Positions 41,029 through 50,219 of a stretch of 64,000 nucleotides of DNA are shown here, in pieces (position 1 is the stretch's first letter; every line of letters begins with the position of its first letter). The DNA is taken from positions 1,116,001 to 1,180,000 of the forward strand of contig NZ_JAQNDK010000001.1 of NCBI RefSeq assembly GCF_028368935.1. The letters run 5' to 3'. The notes under the pieces were generated by a model, which did not search any database, had not been told where the DNA came from, and saw only the letters and a program-made list of their open reading frames with translations. The DNA comes from Sorangium aterium. GTDB lineage: Bacteria; Myxococcota_A; Polyangia; Polyangiales; Polyangiaceae. The translations under genes and the position numbers were made by a program.

Positions 41029-42069
41029 ATGCCCTCCGTGCCAGCCCCCAAGAAGAAGCGGTCCAAGAAGAGCGCGCGCTCGCTGCCTCGCAGGGACGAG
41101 GAGTGGATCGGCGGCTTCTTCTCCCTGCGCGCGTTCGTGCACGAGGGCGACGACGCGTACCGCCCCGAGGCGGTCGTCTGGATGACCGAGCGAGGCTTCG
41201 TCCTGAGCTGCGCCGCGCTGCGCCCCGGCGACGTCGTGACGGGCGCGGTCGACAGCTTCGAGGCCGCCGCCAGCGGGCCCCTGGAGGGCAAGCCGCGCCT
41301 GCCCGAGCGCGTGCGCGTGGCCTCGCCGGCGCTCGCGGAGGCCCTGCGGGCGCGGCTCGGCCCGGAGGTCGAGGTCCGCGTCGCGCCCACGCCCGAGATC
41401 GACGTCGTGGCCGAGGACCTGGAGGCCCACCTCGGCGCGCGGGACGGCCGCCTGACGCCGAGCTTCCTCGGGGGCGGCATCGAGGCGCCGGCGATGGCCT
41501 CGTTCTTCCGCGCGGCGGCCGCGCTCTACCGCGCGACGCCCTGGAAGGCGGTGCCCAGCGACGCCGACATCATGGCGCTGTCGATCCCGTCGCTCGGCGC
41601 GCGCGATCTCGCGCTGTGCGTCGTCGGGCAGGCTGGCCAGAGCCACGGCGTCCTCCTGTTCGAGAGCGCGCGCGGGTTCGAGCTCTACCTGGCCGAGACC
41701 GCCAAGCTGCCGGACGCGCCGCCCGCGTCGCTGCCGGCGAGCTTCTTCTCGCTGAGCTTCGATCGCGCGAGCGACCTGCACCCCGCGCTGCGCGCCGAGG
41801 TCGCCGAGCAGCGCTGGGAGCTGGCCGACCCGGACGCCTACCCCACGCTCGCGATGGTCGACGAGGACCTCATCGGCCGCAAGCCGACGCCGAAGGAGCT
41901 CACGGCCTCTGAGGCGCTCGCGCTCGGCCTCGTCGAGCTGATGAAGCGGCGCAAGGAGATCACGAAGGCGTTCCGCGGCGGCCCCCCGGTGGACGCGAGC
42001 TACGTCGTGGAGACGCACGCGGGCCCGGTGGAGGTGCTCTTCCGCGCGCCCCACCCGGAGCGGAGCTGA
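41029..42069 (+). CDS. Conserved hypothetical protein
   Basis: A 346-residue soluble protein from ATG 41029. The N-terminus is a Lys/Arg cluster (APKKKRSKKSARSLPRR), followed by an alpha/beta body with EEWIGGFFSLRAFV, IEAPAMASFFRAAAALYRATPWK and QSHGVLLFESARGFELYL. The AxALYxxxPWK and GLxxF/FES-type blocks recur in bacterial proteins of unknown function. No signal, no catalytic motif I can name. Single gene. Confidence 0.65.
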   Translation: MPSVPAPKKKRSKKSARSLPRRDEEWIGGFFSLRAFVHEGDDAYRPEAVVWMTERGFVLSCAALRPGDVVTGAVDSFEAAASGPLEGKPRLPERVRVASPALAEALRARLGPEVEVRVAPTPEIDVVAEDLEAHLGARDGRLTPSFLGGGIEAPAMASFFRAAAALYRATPWKAVPSDADIMALSIPSLGARDLALCVVGQAGQSHGVLLFESARGFELYLAETAKLPDAPPASLPASFFSLSFDRASDLHPALRAEVAEQRWELADPDAYPTLAMVDEDLIGRKPTPKELTASEALALGLVELMKRRKEITKAFRGGPPVDASYVVETHAGPVEVLFRAPHPERS

Positions 42070-42148
42070 TCCCGGCCGCGGGCGCCGGCGAATCAGTGAA
42101 GGCTCGGGCGATCCGACGAGCGAGCGGAGCAGCGGCGAAGCCGCGTCC

Positions 42149-42685
42149 TCAGCGAGCGGCGAGCCGGTAGAGATCGGCGTTCACGATGAACTCGCAGACG
42201 ACGTTGCCGAGCTGGATCATGTCGCCGCTGCGGAGGGGCACGCCGTCCCCGGACGGCGTCAGGAGCCGGTCGTTCAGGAAGGTCCCGTTGGTGCTCTTTC
42301 TCGCGTGGAGCAGCGGGGTGTCCGCGACCAGCACCGAGATGTGGGCGTGGACCTTGGAGACGGACGCGTCGCGGAGCACGATATCGCTGTTCAGCGCCCG
42401 CCCGATGAGGATGCGATCCTGCCAGGGGCTCTCGGGGCGCTTCGCCACCGGCAGGAGCTCGCAGCCGTGCGACGTGGCGATCATCCCTGACGAGATCCGG
42501 TGGCGCGACGTGGTCGGCTGGCCGCTCATGCCAGGCGAGGTCCCGGCGACGAGGGTCTTGAACGACGGAGGGGGCTGGTCATCGGGGCCGAGCTCCCGGA
42601 GCAGCCAGGCGTGCGGGTACTTCCGATCGAACGCCATCCGTGAGATCGCCCGGGTCTGAGCACAAAGCGCCGCGAAGGTCAACAT
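42149..42685 (-). CDS. FHA-domain protein
   Basis: A 178-residue protein. The C-terminal ~90 residues are a forkhead-associated domain: RILIGRALNSDIVLRDASVS (GR and S), KVHAHI and STNGTFLNDRLL (NG), the residues that bind phosphothreonine. The N-terminal part is variable with Ser/Thr-rich stretches (MSGQPTTSRHRISSG) that could be phosphorylated. It likely reads phosphorylation by one of the many Ser/Thr kinases. Start ATG 42685. Single gene. Confidence 0.86.
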   Translation of the reverse strand: MLTFAALCAQTRAISRMAFDRKYPHAWLLRELGPDDQPPPSFKTLVAGTSPGMSGQPTTSRHRISSGMIATSHGCELLPVAKRPESPWQDRILIGRALNSDIVLRDASVSKVHAHISVLVADTPLLHARKSTNGTFLNDRLLTPSGDGVPLRSGDMIQLGNVVCEFIVNADLYRLAAR

Positions 42686-42951
42686 GACGAGATCTTCCCC
42701 CAGGTTCCGGGCCGTTCGAGAGAGCCGAGCTCCCCGAGCGGCGATCGCCCACTCCGGCGGGGCCTGATAGGCCCTTATACATCAGGAGGCGACGGAATCA
42801 CCGGACGCCACGAGACACCGTCGAGACGACCTACGGCGCTGAGCTGACTACATCGTCGGCGCTCGCCATACTCGGCTCCCGCGCGGGCAGCTCCGCGCGC
42901 GGCGCCGGCCGCCGAGACGCGCGGGACGAGGGGCGCGCCGGCAGCGGGGCT

Positions 42952-44190
42952 TCAGGGCAGGTTCGCCAGCGGATCCGTCTTGCCGACGCCCGCGTGCTCC
43001 AGGACGAGGGCCTTGACGGAGGCCGCGCGGTCGAGCGGGTACTCGTACGGCGCGGTCCAGGAGCAGTCTTCACCCGACGCCTGCGTCCCGGTGGTCTCCT
43101 CGAACAGGTTGTCGATGCGGTGCGTACCGCCGGCCGGGCTGTCCAGGGTGGTGATGGGGTTCTTCACCTTGTAGAAGTGATTGCCCTCCACCCTCAGGCA
43201 GGCGCCGACCCGCGAGTTCACCCCCGACGCGAGGACGTCCTCGAAGTAGTTGTTGAAGACGTGCCCGTTGCCGCCGCGGTAGCTCGGGACGCGGGAGTTC
43301 ACGTTGCGGAAGCGGTTGTGATGGAAGGTGATGCGGCGGTCGCTGTCGTCCTTGTCCGACGAGCCGACCAGCATGCCCTTCCAGTGGTCGTGCAGGTAGC
43401 TCCACGAGATCGTGATGTTCGAGGACTCGTGGGTCGCGTCGATGAGGCCATCGTACTTGTCCTTGTCGGAGTTCACGGCGGGAGACTCGGCCCAGAGCTC
43501 GCAGTGGTCGATCCAGACGTTGTGGCTCTCGTCCATGTGGATGCCGTCGCCGTTGCCGCTGCTGGCCAGCACGTGGTGGATCTTCAGGTTGCGGACGATG
43601 ATGTTGGAGGACCTCCTTAGATTGAGCCCGATCCCCTCCAGCTCTCCGCTCGACCCGACCCCCACGAGGGTCTTGTCGGAGGTGACGTCCACGTCGTCGC
43701 CGCTGCCGCTGATCTTGCCGGTGATCTGGATGATCAAGGCGCCGTCCCTCGCGGCCTCCCTCCTCAGGGCGTCGAGCGAGCTCACGGAGACGACCTGCCC
43801 GCCCTTGCCGCCGGTGGTGCCGTCGCCGGTCGTGGCATAGCCGTAGAGCCTGAAGTCGACGGCGCCGGGGTCGCCGCCGGCGCCGCTGCCAGAGCCGCCC
43901 TCACCGCTGCTGGAGCTTCCGGTGCCTTCGTCCGAGCCGCCCTCACCGCTGCCGGAGCCGCCCTCACCGCCGCCGGAGCCCCCGGTCGCGCCGCTGGCGC
44001 TGCCGGTGCCGCTGCCCGCGCCGGTCCCGCCGGAGCCGGCGGCGCCGACGCTCGCCGTGGAGCCTGCGCTCCCGCTGCTCGTCGGCTGACCCGCATCGTC
44101 TTCCGGCGCTGACGTCTCCGAGCCGCACCCGACCACCGAAACGCCGAGCGCGATCAGCGCAGCCCAAGCGACTCGAGATTCGCACTTCAT
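42952..44190 (-). CDS. Pectate lyase family 1, lipoprotein
   Basis: Cleaves polygalacturonate by beta-elimination, using Ca2+. The 412-residue product has a lipobox (GVSVVGC, Cys22) and a ~100-residue Gly/Ser/Glu linker. A right-handed beta-helix catalytic domain runs from ~110. VWIDHCELW is the vWiDH motif, and SRVPSYRGGN supplies the RxPxxR arginine. Ca-site acidic residues are plausible in DKDKYDGLIDATH. Start ATG 44190 follows AAGGTGA. A lipid-anchored, surface-displayed pectate lyase fits plant-debris feeding. The CBM-like gene and a palindrome lie upstream. Confidence 0.9.
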   Translation of the reverse strand: MKCESRVAWAALIALGVSVVGCGSETSAPEDDAGQPTSSGSAGSTASVGAAGSGGTGAGSGTGSASGATGGSGGGEGGSGSGEGGSDEGTGSSSSGEGGSGSGAGGDPGAVDFRLYGYATTGDGTTGGKGGQVVSVSSLDALRREAARDGALIIQITGKISGSGDDVDVTSDKTLVGVGSSGELEGIGLNLRRSSNIIVRNLKIHHVLASSGNGDGIHMDESHNVWIDHCELWAESPAVNSDKDKYDGLIDATHESSNITISWSYLHDHWKGMLVGSSDKDDSDRRITFHHNRFRNVNSRVPSYRGGNGHVFNNYFEDVLASGVNSRVGACLRVEGNHFYKVKNPITTLDSPAGGTHRIDNLFEETTGTQASGEDCSWTAPYEYPLDRAASVKALVLEHAGVGKTDPLANLP

Positions 44191-44548
44191 GAGCAAGTCA
44201 CCTTTCCGTGATGAACCAAGGCCAAGCAGCTCGCGCGACGCGGGCGGAGGCGCCGGACAGCACACAAGCCGTTCGCTGGAGCTCCACAGCAACGCACATG
44301 CCATCAGTTCAGGACGAACCGGCCCTGTCTCGATCGCACGGTTCCACCGCATTTCCCGCAGGAATCTCTGCAGCGCCGCGCCTCTCCTCCGGAGGCTCCG
44401 GGGCGGCGTCACGACCGAGGCTGTCAACCACGGGTTGACACGGTGGACACGTGCGACACCGCGTCATCAGTCCTGACGATGTCCGAGGCCCGCGATATCG
44501 AGCGCCGCGGCGTGGCCCCGGGCTCGGCGCCGCGGCTGGCCCCGGGGA
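44191..44548. other. Regulatory gap upstream of pectate lyase
   Basis: About 358 bp between two minus-strand genes, holding a perfect palindrome at 44422-44440. No gene with convincing composition. Confidence 0.55.
44422..44440. promoter_or_regulatory. Perfect palindrome, candidate operator
   Basis: TGTCAACC-ACG-GGTTGACA: 8-bp arms, 3-bp centre, in the gap upstream of the pectate lyase. Each arm ends in TTGACA. It is the size of a dimeric repressor site. The cognate regulator is unknown. Confidence 0.5.
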
Positions 44549-45196
44549 TCAGGGGCCGATTCGAACGAGCTCGACCCAGTCGAGCCTGGCCGCGTCCTCG
44601 CGGCACCCGAACGAGACGATGTGCATCCCGGGCCCGAGCGCGAACTTGAGCAGCAGGCCTGTCGCGTCCTTCGAGTCGTGAACGTAATCTTCGTGGAACT
44701 CGGTCCCGTTGAAGTCGTACCTGGTCCCGAGCTCCGGCTCATGGTCCACGCGGACCAGGAACGAGTTGTCCGTGCTCTCGTCGGGCCCCGTGGCGACCCT
44801 GGCCCTGATCTGGTACGTGCCGGCCTCGCCGATCTCGAACGAGCAGTCGACCCGGTCGCTCTCGCAATTCGCCTCCTCGGGGACAGCCACGTACGTCCCG
44901 CCGCTCGCCAGCGGGTCGTCCACACGCTCGAAGCGGCCGGAGAGCTCGCAGTCCTCGGCCTCGATCCTGATCCTGGACAGGCTGCCCCCCCCTCCCGTGG
45001 GCGCCGACGACGCGTCCCACTCGGCAGACAACCCTTCCAGCGAGCACGCGCAGGCAAGCACCGGCAAGAGCGCCCCCCAGCGCCCCCACCGCGCTTCACG
45101 CGCGACGGCTGCCGCCGCGAGCGCCGTGGGAGCCTCCCCCGCGCTGCGGCCCGCGCGAGGTCTCGTGTCCGCCCCAGGTCCCGAGATCTCGTTCAT
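44549..45196 (-). CDS. CBM-like carbohydrate-binding lipoprotein
   Basis: A 215-residue protein from ATG 45196. A hydrophobic segment ending LLPVLACACS suggests a lipobox, though it is ~45 residues in and preceded by an Ala-rich stretch, so a later start is possible. The mature domain is a beta-sandwich with EAEDCELSGRFERVDDPLAS, GGTYVAVPEEANC and GTYQIRARVATG, as in CBM6/CBM35-type modules. It has no catalytic residues. Next to the pectate lyase on the same strand, it may bind plant polysaccharide for it. Confidence 0.68.
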   Translation of the reverse strand: MNEISGPGADTRPRAGRSAGEAPTALAAAAVAREARWGRWGALLPVLACACSLEGLSAEWDASSAPTGGGGSLSRIRIEAEDCELSGRFERVDDPLASGGTYVAVPEEANCESDRVDCSFEIGEAGTYQIRARVATGPDESTDNSFLVRVDHEPELGTRYDFNGTEFHEDYVHDSKDATGLLLKFALGPGMHIVSFGCREDAARLDWVELVRIGP

Positions 45197-45300
45197 CTCC
45201 CACGACGCTAGCAAGACGCGCACCGCCGGCGCGGCACAAGTTGTCGAGCCGGCGCGATTCACGCAGGGCGCGCGGACGTCAGGGGCACGCCCCGCGCGCT

Positions 45301-46008
45301 TCAGCTCGCGGCGGGACGCGCGTAATCCTGCGCGCGGAAGAGCACCCCGTGGACCTCACCGTCGAGCAGCGCCGGGACGAGCGCCCCAGGAAGCACCGAC
45401 TCGACGTCGTTCGGCGCCTTCGGCCCGCCGAGATCGGTCCGCAGCCACCCCGGGTCGAGGAGGTTCATCAGCACGCCCGTGCCACGGAGCGAAGGCGCCA
45501 TGTCGCGCACGAACTTGTCGAGCGCGGCCTTCGACGCCGCGTAGGCCATCAGCTCGGGCTGATCCTGGATCCCGGAGGTCACCTGGACGATGCGCCCGAA
45601 GCGGCGCTCCAGCATCGTCGGCAGCAACCGGTGCGTGATCCGTATCGGGCTGATGACGTTCACCTCGAAGCTGAGCCGGTAATCGTCCGCCGGCGTCTGC
45701 AGGTACGAGGCGCGGAACGGCGTCATGATGGCGGCGTTGTTGAACAGGAGGTCGATCCCGCCCGACGCCGCGATGGCGTCGTCCAGCATGCGATCGACCG
45801 CCGCCTGATCCGACAGCTCGCCCGAGACGGCGCTCACCCGGATCCCCTTGCCAGCGAGCTCCCCTTCGAGCTCGCGCGTGTGCGCCCCGTCGCGGCTGTG
45901 CAGGACGACGTTGCAGCCGAGGTCCGCGAGGCCGCGCGCGATCCGCTTTCCGATACCCCGGCTCGCGCCGGTGACCAGCGCCCACTTTCCACGAATGTTA
46001 AGCGTCAT
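45301..46008 (-). CDS. Short-chain dehydrogenase/reductase
   Basis: A classical SDR of 235 residues: TGASRGIG nucleotide loop (14-21), NNAA, catalytic Ser in VTSGIQ, and YAASK giving Tyr and Lys. After the catalytic site LDPGWLRTDLGG is typical. The substrate is not predictable. It lies between the CBM gene and the PAS-STAS gene, same strand, with gaps of ~100 bp, so an operon is possible but not certain. Confidence 0.88.
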   Translation of the reverse strand: MTLNIRGKWALVTGASRGIGKRIARGLADLGCNVVLHSRDGAHTRELEGELAGKGIRVSAVSGELSDQAAVDRMLDDAIAASGGIDLLFNNAAIMTPFRASYLQTPADDYRLSFEVNVISPIRITHRLLPTMLERRFGRIVQVTSGIQDQPELMAYAASKAALDKFVRDMAPSLRGTGVLMNLLDPGWLRTDLGGPKAPNDVESVLPGALVPALLDGEVHGVLFRAQDYARPAAS

Positions 46009-46120
46009 GACGGCCCTTATGGCAGAGGCCGTCCGGCCTGGCAGCTCGAAAAGCGCTGCGGCGGGCGCAGGCGCCGGCGGACGCCGCCGCGCGTCCCGAT
46101 CGCGCCGCGCGCGCCGGCGC

Positions 46121-47317
46121 CTACGCCCGCCGCCGCGCGTCTCCGCGCGCGCGCTTCCGGCTGACCTCCAGGCCGCGGCCGAGGCTGCGCAGGACGAGCA
46201 GGTCCTCGCCGAGGTCGACGTCGACGAGCGCGCGCGCGACCTCCGGGCGGACGCCGGTGAGGATCGGCCTGGAGCCGAGCAGCTGGATCGCGTGCGCCAG
46301 CCGCTCCAGGGCCGCGGCGCCGTCCGGATCGAGCGCCTCCGCGCCGGTGACGTCGAGGACCACGTGCGACGCCCGATGCGCCACGATCGCGGGGAGGAGC
46401 CGCTCTCCCAGCTCGCTGCCGCGCTCCGCGTCGAGGCGCCCGATGAGCGGCACCGCGAGCGTGCCCCGGCCGACGTCGAGGATCGGCGCGGAGAGGTTGA
46501 GGATCTGCCGCCGTTGCTCCTCCACGAGGGCGAGCGAGCGGTTCAGCTGGTCGATGAGCCGGCCCTGCTCCTCGACCTGCCCCTCGGCGCGCCGCTGCGC
46601 CGTGACGTCGAGCTGCTGCACGAGCACCGCGCGCGCGCCGGTCACGGGATCGGTCGTCGGGCGCGCCTCCACCTGGTGCCACCGCTCGCCGTCGGTCGTG
46701 ACGACCCGCACCTCCCCTGCCCACGGCGCCTCGGCGTCGATCGCGCCATGGACCGCCGCGCTCACGCCCTCGTCCGGGAACGCCGCGTCGATCGTCGGCG
46801 CGTCGCCGAAGGCGCGCAGGGCCGCGGGGTTGTGGAAGAGCACCTCCCCCTCCCGGTCGACGAGGCTGACCAGCACCGACGAGTGGCGGACCGCCTCCAC
46901 GCCGCGCACCATCGACGCGCCGACGCTGGCGGCCTGGGGGAGCGCCTGGAACAGGATCGCGAGCCGCCCGTCATCGAGGTCGATCGGCTGCCCGTGGAGC
47001 GTCACCGTCGCGGGCGCCCCGCGCGGGTAGAGCGTCCAGTCCTCCAGGACCGTGCCCCCTTCCGCGAGGACGCGGAGGTAGCCATCGAGCCGCGCGCGGA
47101 CGGCCGGCGACAGGTCCGAGAGGTCGCGGGAGAGCAGCTCGGCGCGATCCGTCGCGCGCCAGAACTCGATGGCCTTCGCGTTCGCCCAGGGGAAGCGGTG
47201 CCGACCGTGGTCGTAGACCCAGGTCGGCAGGACGGACAGATCGAGAGCCGACAGGCGCTGGTCGAGGGACGTCATCTCGTGGCGGCACGTCATACGACGC
47301 CCCCGTCCGTCCTGCAC
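46121..47317 (-). CDS. PAS and STAS domain protein (RsbR-like)
   Basis: About 398 residues if it starts at GTG 47317; ATGs at 47293 and 47275 are alternatives. Two PAS-like modules (about 20-120 and 135-240; RWHQVEARPTTDPVTGARAV) precede a coiled segment (QVEEQGRLIDQLNRSLALVE). A C-terminal STAS domain follows: LNLSAPILDVGRGTLAVPLI, then HVVLDVTGAEALDPDGAAAL. This is the RsbR stressosome layout. The first phosphorylatable Thr (LDVTG) is kept; the second, usually VDT, is Asp-Pro. Likely a partner of a STAS/kinase switch. Confidence 0.8.
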   Translation of the reverse strand: MQDGRGRRMTCRHEMTSLDQRLSALDLSVLPTWVYDHGRHRFPWANAKAIEFWRATDRAELLSRDLSDLSPAVRARLDGYLRVLAEGGTVLEDWTLYPRGAPATVTLHGQPIDLDDGRLAILFQALPQAASVGASMVRGVEAVRHSSVLVSLVDREGEVLFHNPAALRAFGDAPTIDAAFPDEGVSAAVHGAIDAEAPWAGEVRVVTTDGERWHQVEARPTTDPVTGARAVLVQQLDVTAQRRAEGQVEEQGRLIDQLNRSLALVEEQRRQILNLSAPILDVGRGTLAVPLIGRLDAERGSELGERLLPAIVAHRASHVVLDVTGAEALDPDGAAALERLAHAIQLLGSRPILTGVRPEVARALVDVDLGEDLLVLRSLGRGLEVSRKRARGDARRRA

Positions 47318-47362
47318 GCCCCTTGCCGTCTCTTCACCCGCGCGGCCGGCGCGCGCGGACGC

Positions 47363-48091
47363 TCAGCGGGTGATTCGCCACAAGAGCTCGAGCAGCTCCG
47401 CCACGGCGGCCCGCCGGTGTTCCCAGCGGGATTCCCAGGACGAGGCCGCCACGACGGCGCTCGCCCGGCGCGCCGTCTCCCTGGCGATCTCGGCCTCCCG
47501 GCGCGACCTCGCTTCTTCCTCGATCTGCTGCTGCCGCGCCCTCGCGGTGCCGCCCGACGCCGCGAAGGCGAGGAGCTGCGGGAGCTCGCCCCGGTCGAAC
47601 CAGGTGCCGTGTTCCCTGCAGATGTCGACGATGATGCCGCTCTTGCCTGCGAAGTTCTTGCGGTTCATCCGCTGGCCGCACGCCGGGCACCGGACGTAGC
47701 GCACGCGGACGTCGACGTGCTCCGGGCGCTGCGGCGGCGGCCTCGGCGCGCTCGTCCCATAGCTCTCCCGGCGCTCCAGGAGGTCCCGCAGGAGCGCGTG
47801 GTCGACGAGCTGGCCGCCGCACCGGCTGCAGTCGCGCAGGAGGCCGGCCGCGGCGCGGAACGCCGAGAAGGGCACGCCGCAATCGGAGCAGAGGAGGGCG
47901 TCGGGCTCGGGGATGGGCTCCAGGCCGAGCTCGTGCCCGCAGCCGTCGCAGCGCTCCGCGTCGGGGAGGTTCAGCTGGTAGCAGCCGCCGCAGCGCACGG
48001 TGGCGAGCGGCCGCTGGCACCCGGGGTAACAGAGCCCCTCCGCGTTGATCAGGAGGCCGCAGCTCGGGCACGTGCTGCGATCGGCGCGCAC
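47363..48091 (-). CDS. Multi-zinc-ribbon (TFIIB-type) protein
   Basis: A 242-residue soluble protein with five CxxC-type zinc knuckles: CPSCGL, CGGCYQLN/CDGCGHE, CSDCG/CSRCGGQ, and a C-terminal CPACGQRMNRKNF with CREHGTWFDRGEL. The last is the zf-TFIIB signature (GxWFDRGEL). A basic, charged helix follows (QQQIEEEARSRREAEIARE). Such proteins are widespread with unknown function. Start ATG 48091. Confidence 0.8.
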   Translation of the reverse strand: MRADRSTCPSCGLLINAEGLCYPGCQRPLATVRCGGCYQLNLPDAERCDGCGHELGLEPIPEPDALLCSDCGVPFSAFRAAAGLLRDCSRCGGQLVDHALLRDLLERRESYGTSAPRPPPQRPEHVDVRVRYVRCPACGQRMNRKNFAGKSGIIVDICREHGTWFDRGELPQLLAFAASGGTARARQQQIEEEARSRREAEIARETARRASAVVAASSWESRWEHRRAAVAELLELLWRITR

Positions 48092-48191
48092 CCCGGGAGT
48101 CTAGACGCCCGGAGCGCTCACGAGAAGCGCCGAGACAGGCGCCCTCGCCCCGGGCGCCGGGGCGGCCTTCACGTCGCCGGGCCTCTCGGGC

Positions 48192-48680
48192 TCAGCGCTG
48201 CCTGGCGGGGCGCATGAAGGGATTGGGATGGGAGCTCCGGGGGCGGCTGTGCGGCGGCGCGCTGGACCGGCGCGCCTGCTTTCCGAGCTCCTCGAGGAGA
48301 ACTCCCACGGCGGCGTCGTCGTCCTGAAGCACGACGACATGGTCGTTGCTCTCCTCACGCAGGAGCCGGTTCACCTGGAGGGCGCCGACCGCCGTCCGCA
48401 CGACGATGGCGACGCAGGCGAACTCGCTGACGAGCATGCTGCGCGTGCGCATCGTCGCGGCCTCGAACGCCGGATCGTTGTTCATGGGCGCCCGGCGGAG
48501 GTCGATCAGGTGGCCGAGGCTCCAGCGATCCAGCGACTCGTAGACCTTGAGCGCGTCGGAGTGGACCCGGATGAAATCGTCGGGCGACGGATAGGGGAGC
48601 TCGGAGCGGGTGCTGCGGACGATCGACATCTCCTGATCGAGTGTGACCGTCAGATGATCGTTCTGCAGCAGGACATCCAT
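48192..48680 (-). CDS. Hypothetical protein (SpoIIAA/STAS-like fold possible)
   Basis: A 162-residue protein. The first ~120 residues (LTVTLDQEMSIVRSTRSELP, WSLGHLIDLRRAPMNNDPAF, VVRTAVGALQVNRLL) have the strand-helix pattern of SpoIIAA-like proteins seen in several copies in myxobacteria. The C-terminal ~30 residues are a Pro/Arg/Ser tail. No motif fixes its function. Start ATG 48680. Confidence 0.58.
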   Translation of the reverse strand: MDVLLQNDHLTVTLDQEMSIVRSTRSELPYPSPDDFIRVHSDALKVYESLDRWSLGHLIDLRRAPMNNDPAFEAATMRTRSMLVSEFACVAIVVRTAVGALQVNRLLREESNDHVVVLQDDDAAVGVLLEELGKQARRSSAPPHSRPRSSHPNPFMRPARQR

Positions 48681-49007
48681 CCCACCACAGGATAGCGAGC
48701 CGGCGCCGCGCCGGCACTGAAAAGCAATGGCGAGCTCAGCGCTGCGCCGGCAAACACTGCGTGATCGGCCGGAACGGACCGCCGCGCACAGGCGTGGGTC
48801 CGGGTGTGCGTGGAGCGATGAGCGGCCCAGAACGAGCGGTGTCTGCGTTCCCTCGCGACGGGCGCGGGCTGCGGGAATGAGCCTCCTTCAGACCAGGGAG
48901 TTGGTTCTCGGGACGACGAGCAGCGGTCATGTGTCCCGGTCATGCTTCTCTATCGTCCAGCACGCCCGAGACTCCCCCCTTCAACCCGTACCTTTCCCAT
49001 CGCCCGC
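48681..49007. other. Intergenic region, nothing recognised
   Basis: About 327 bp between two minus-strand genes. It contains no reading frame with good codon bias and no strong hairpin. The permease gene ends at its right edge. Confidence 0.5.
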
Positions 49008-50219
49008 TCACTCGAACCGCAGCGCCTCCACCGGATCGAGCCTCGACGCGCGCCTGGCAGGCCCCACGCCGAACGTGATCCCGATGAGGATCGACACCCC
49101 GAGCGCCAGCCCGACCGCGTAGGGCGGCACGATGGTGGCCCACTCCCCGAACCGCGACAGCAGCACCGCCGCCCCGTACCCGAGGCCCACCCCGGCCACG
49201 CCGCCCGCGAGCGACACCACGACCGCCTCGACAAGGAACTGCCGCAGGATGTCCCCGCGCCGCGCCCCGACGGCCATCCGCACGCCGATCTCGCGCGTCC
49301 GTTCCCGCACCGAGACCAGCATGATGTTCATGATCCCGATGCCCCCCACGATCAGCGACACCGCCGCCACGCTGCCGAGCAGCATCGTGAAGGTGCCCGT
49401 GATCTGCCCCATCGTCGCCAGCATCTCGGCCTGCGACCGCACCTCGAAATCGCTCGCCTGATCCGCGCGCAGCCGGTGGCGCAGGCGGAGCAGCTGATCG
49501 AGCTGCGCGATCACCACCTCGGACCGATCCTCGCTCGCCAGCTGCAGCGAGATCGTCGACAGGTGATCTTGCCCGAACAGCACCGACCGGTGCGTCGACA
49601 TCGGCACGAACACCCCGTCGTCCGGCGAGCCCATGCCCGACCCCTTCTCCGTCAGCACCCCGACCACCCGGAACGCGTTCCCGTTGATCTGGAGCCGCGT
49701 CCCGAGCGGAGACGCGCTCACGTTAGCCGCGTAGAGCTGACGCGCGACATTGGCCCCGAGCACGACCACGCGCGCCCGCTGCTGCTCGTCAAGGTCGGAG
49801 AACGAGACGCCGCTCGCCACCGACAGCGAGCGGACCTCGAGGTACGCCGGCGTGATCCCCGTCACGGACGCGTTCAGGTTGCTCGCCATGTACCGCAGCT
49901 GCGCGCTGCCGCTCCGCTCCGGGGCGACCGCCGCCACGCCGGCGAGCCCCTTGAGCGCCTCGGCGTCGCCCTCGGTCAGCGTCTTCACCGTGCCCGACCG
50001 CACCCCGCTCGCCGACGCGGACCCCGGGCGCACCATCAGCAGGTTCGCGCCCAGCGACCGGATCCGCCCCTCGACGCTGCTGCGCGCGCCCTCCCCGATC
50101 CCGAGCACCGCCACGACCGCCGCGGTCCCGATGATCATGCCGAGCATCGTCAGCAGCGTGCGCAGTCGGTTCGAGGCGAGCGAGCGCCACGCGCTCTTCG
50201 CCGTCTCCTTGATCAGCAT
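49008..50219 (-). CDS. ABC transporter permease (MacB/FtsX type)
   Basis: The membrane half of a MacB-type exporter: 403 residues with one N-terminal helix (LLTMLGMIIGTAAVVAVLGI), a large MacB_PCD periplasmic domain, and three C-terminal helices. SVRERTREIGVRMAVGARRGDI and PARRASRLDPVEALRFE are the FtsX/MacB hallmarks. In E. coli MacB the ATPase and permease are one chain; here they are two genes. The ATG at 50219 overlaps the ATPase gene by 7 bp. Confidence 0.92.
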   Translation of the reverse strand: MLIKETAKSAWRSLASNRLRTLLTMLGMIIGTAAVVAVLGIGEGARSSVEGRIRSLGANLLMVRPGSASASGVRSGTVKTLTEGDAEALKGLAGVAAVAPERSGSAQLRYMASNLNASVTGITPAYLEVRSLSVASGVSFSDLDEQQRARVVVLGANVARQLYAANVSASPLGTRLQINGNAFRVVGVLTEKGSGMGSPDDGVFVPMSTHRSVLFGQDHLSTISLQLASEDRSEVVIAQLDQLLRLRHRLRADQASDFEVRSQAEMLATMGQITGTFTMLLGSVAAVSLIVGGIGIMNIMLVSVRERTREIGVRMAVGARRGDILRQFLVEAVVVSLAGGVAGVGLGYGAAVLLSRFGEWATIVPPYAVGLALGVSILIGITFGVGPARRASRLDPVEALRFE

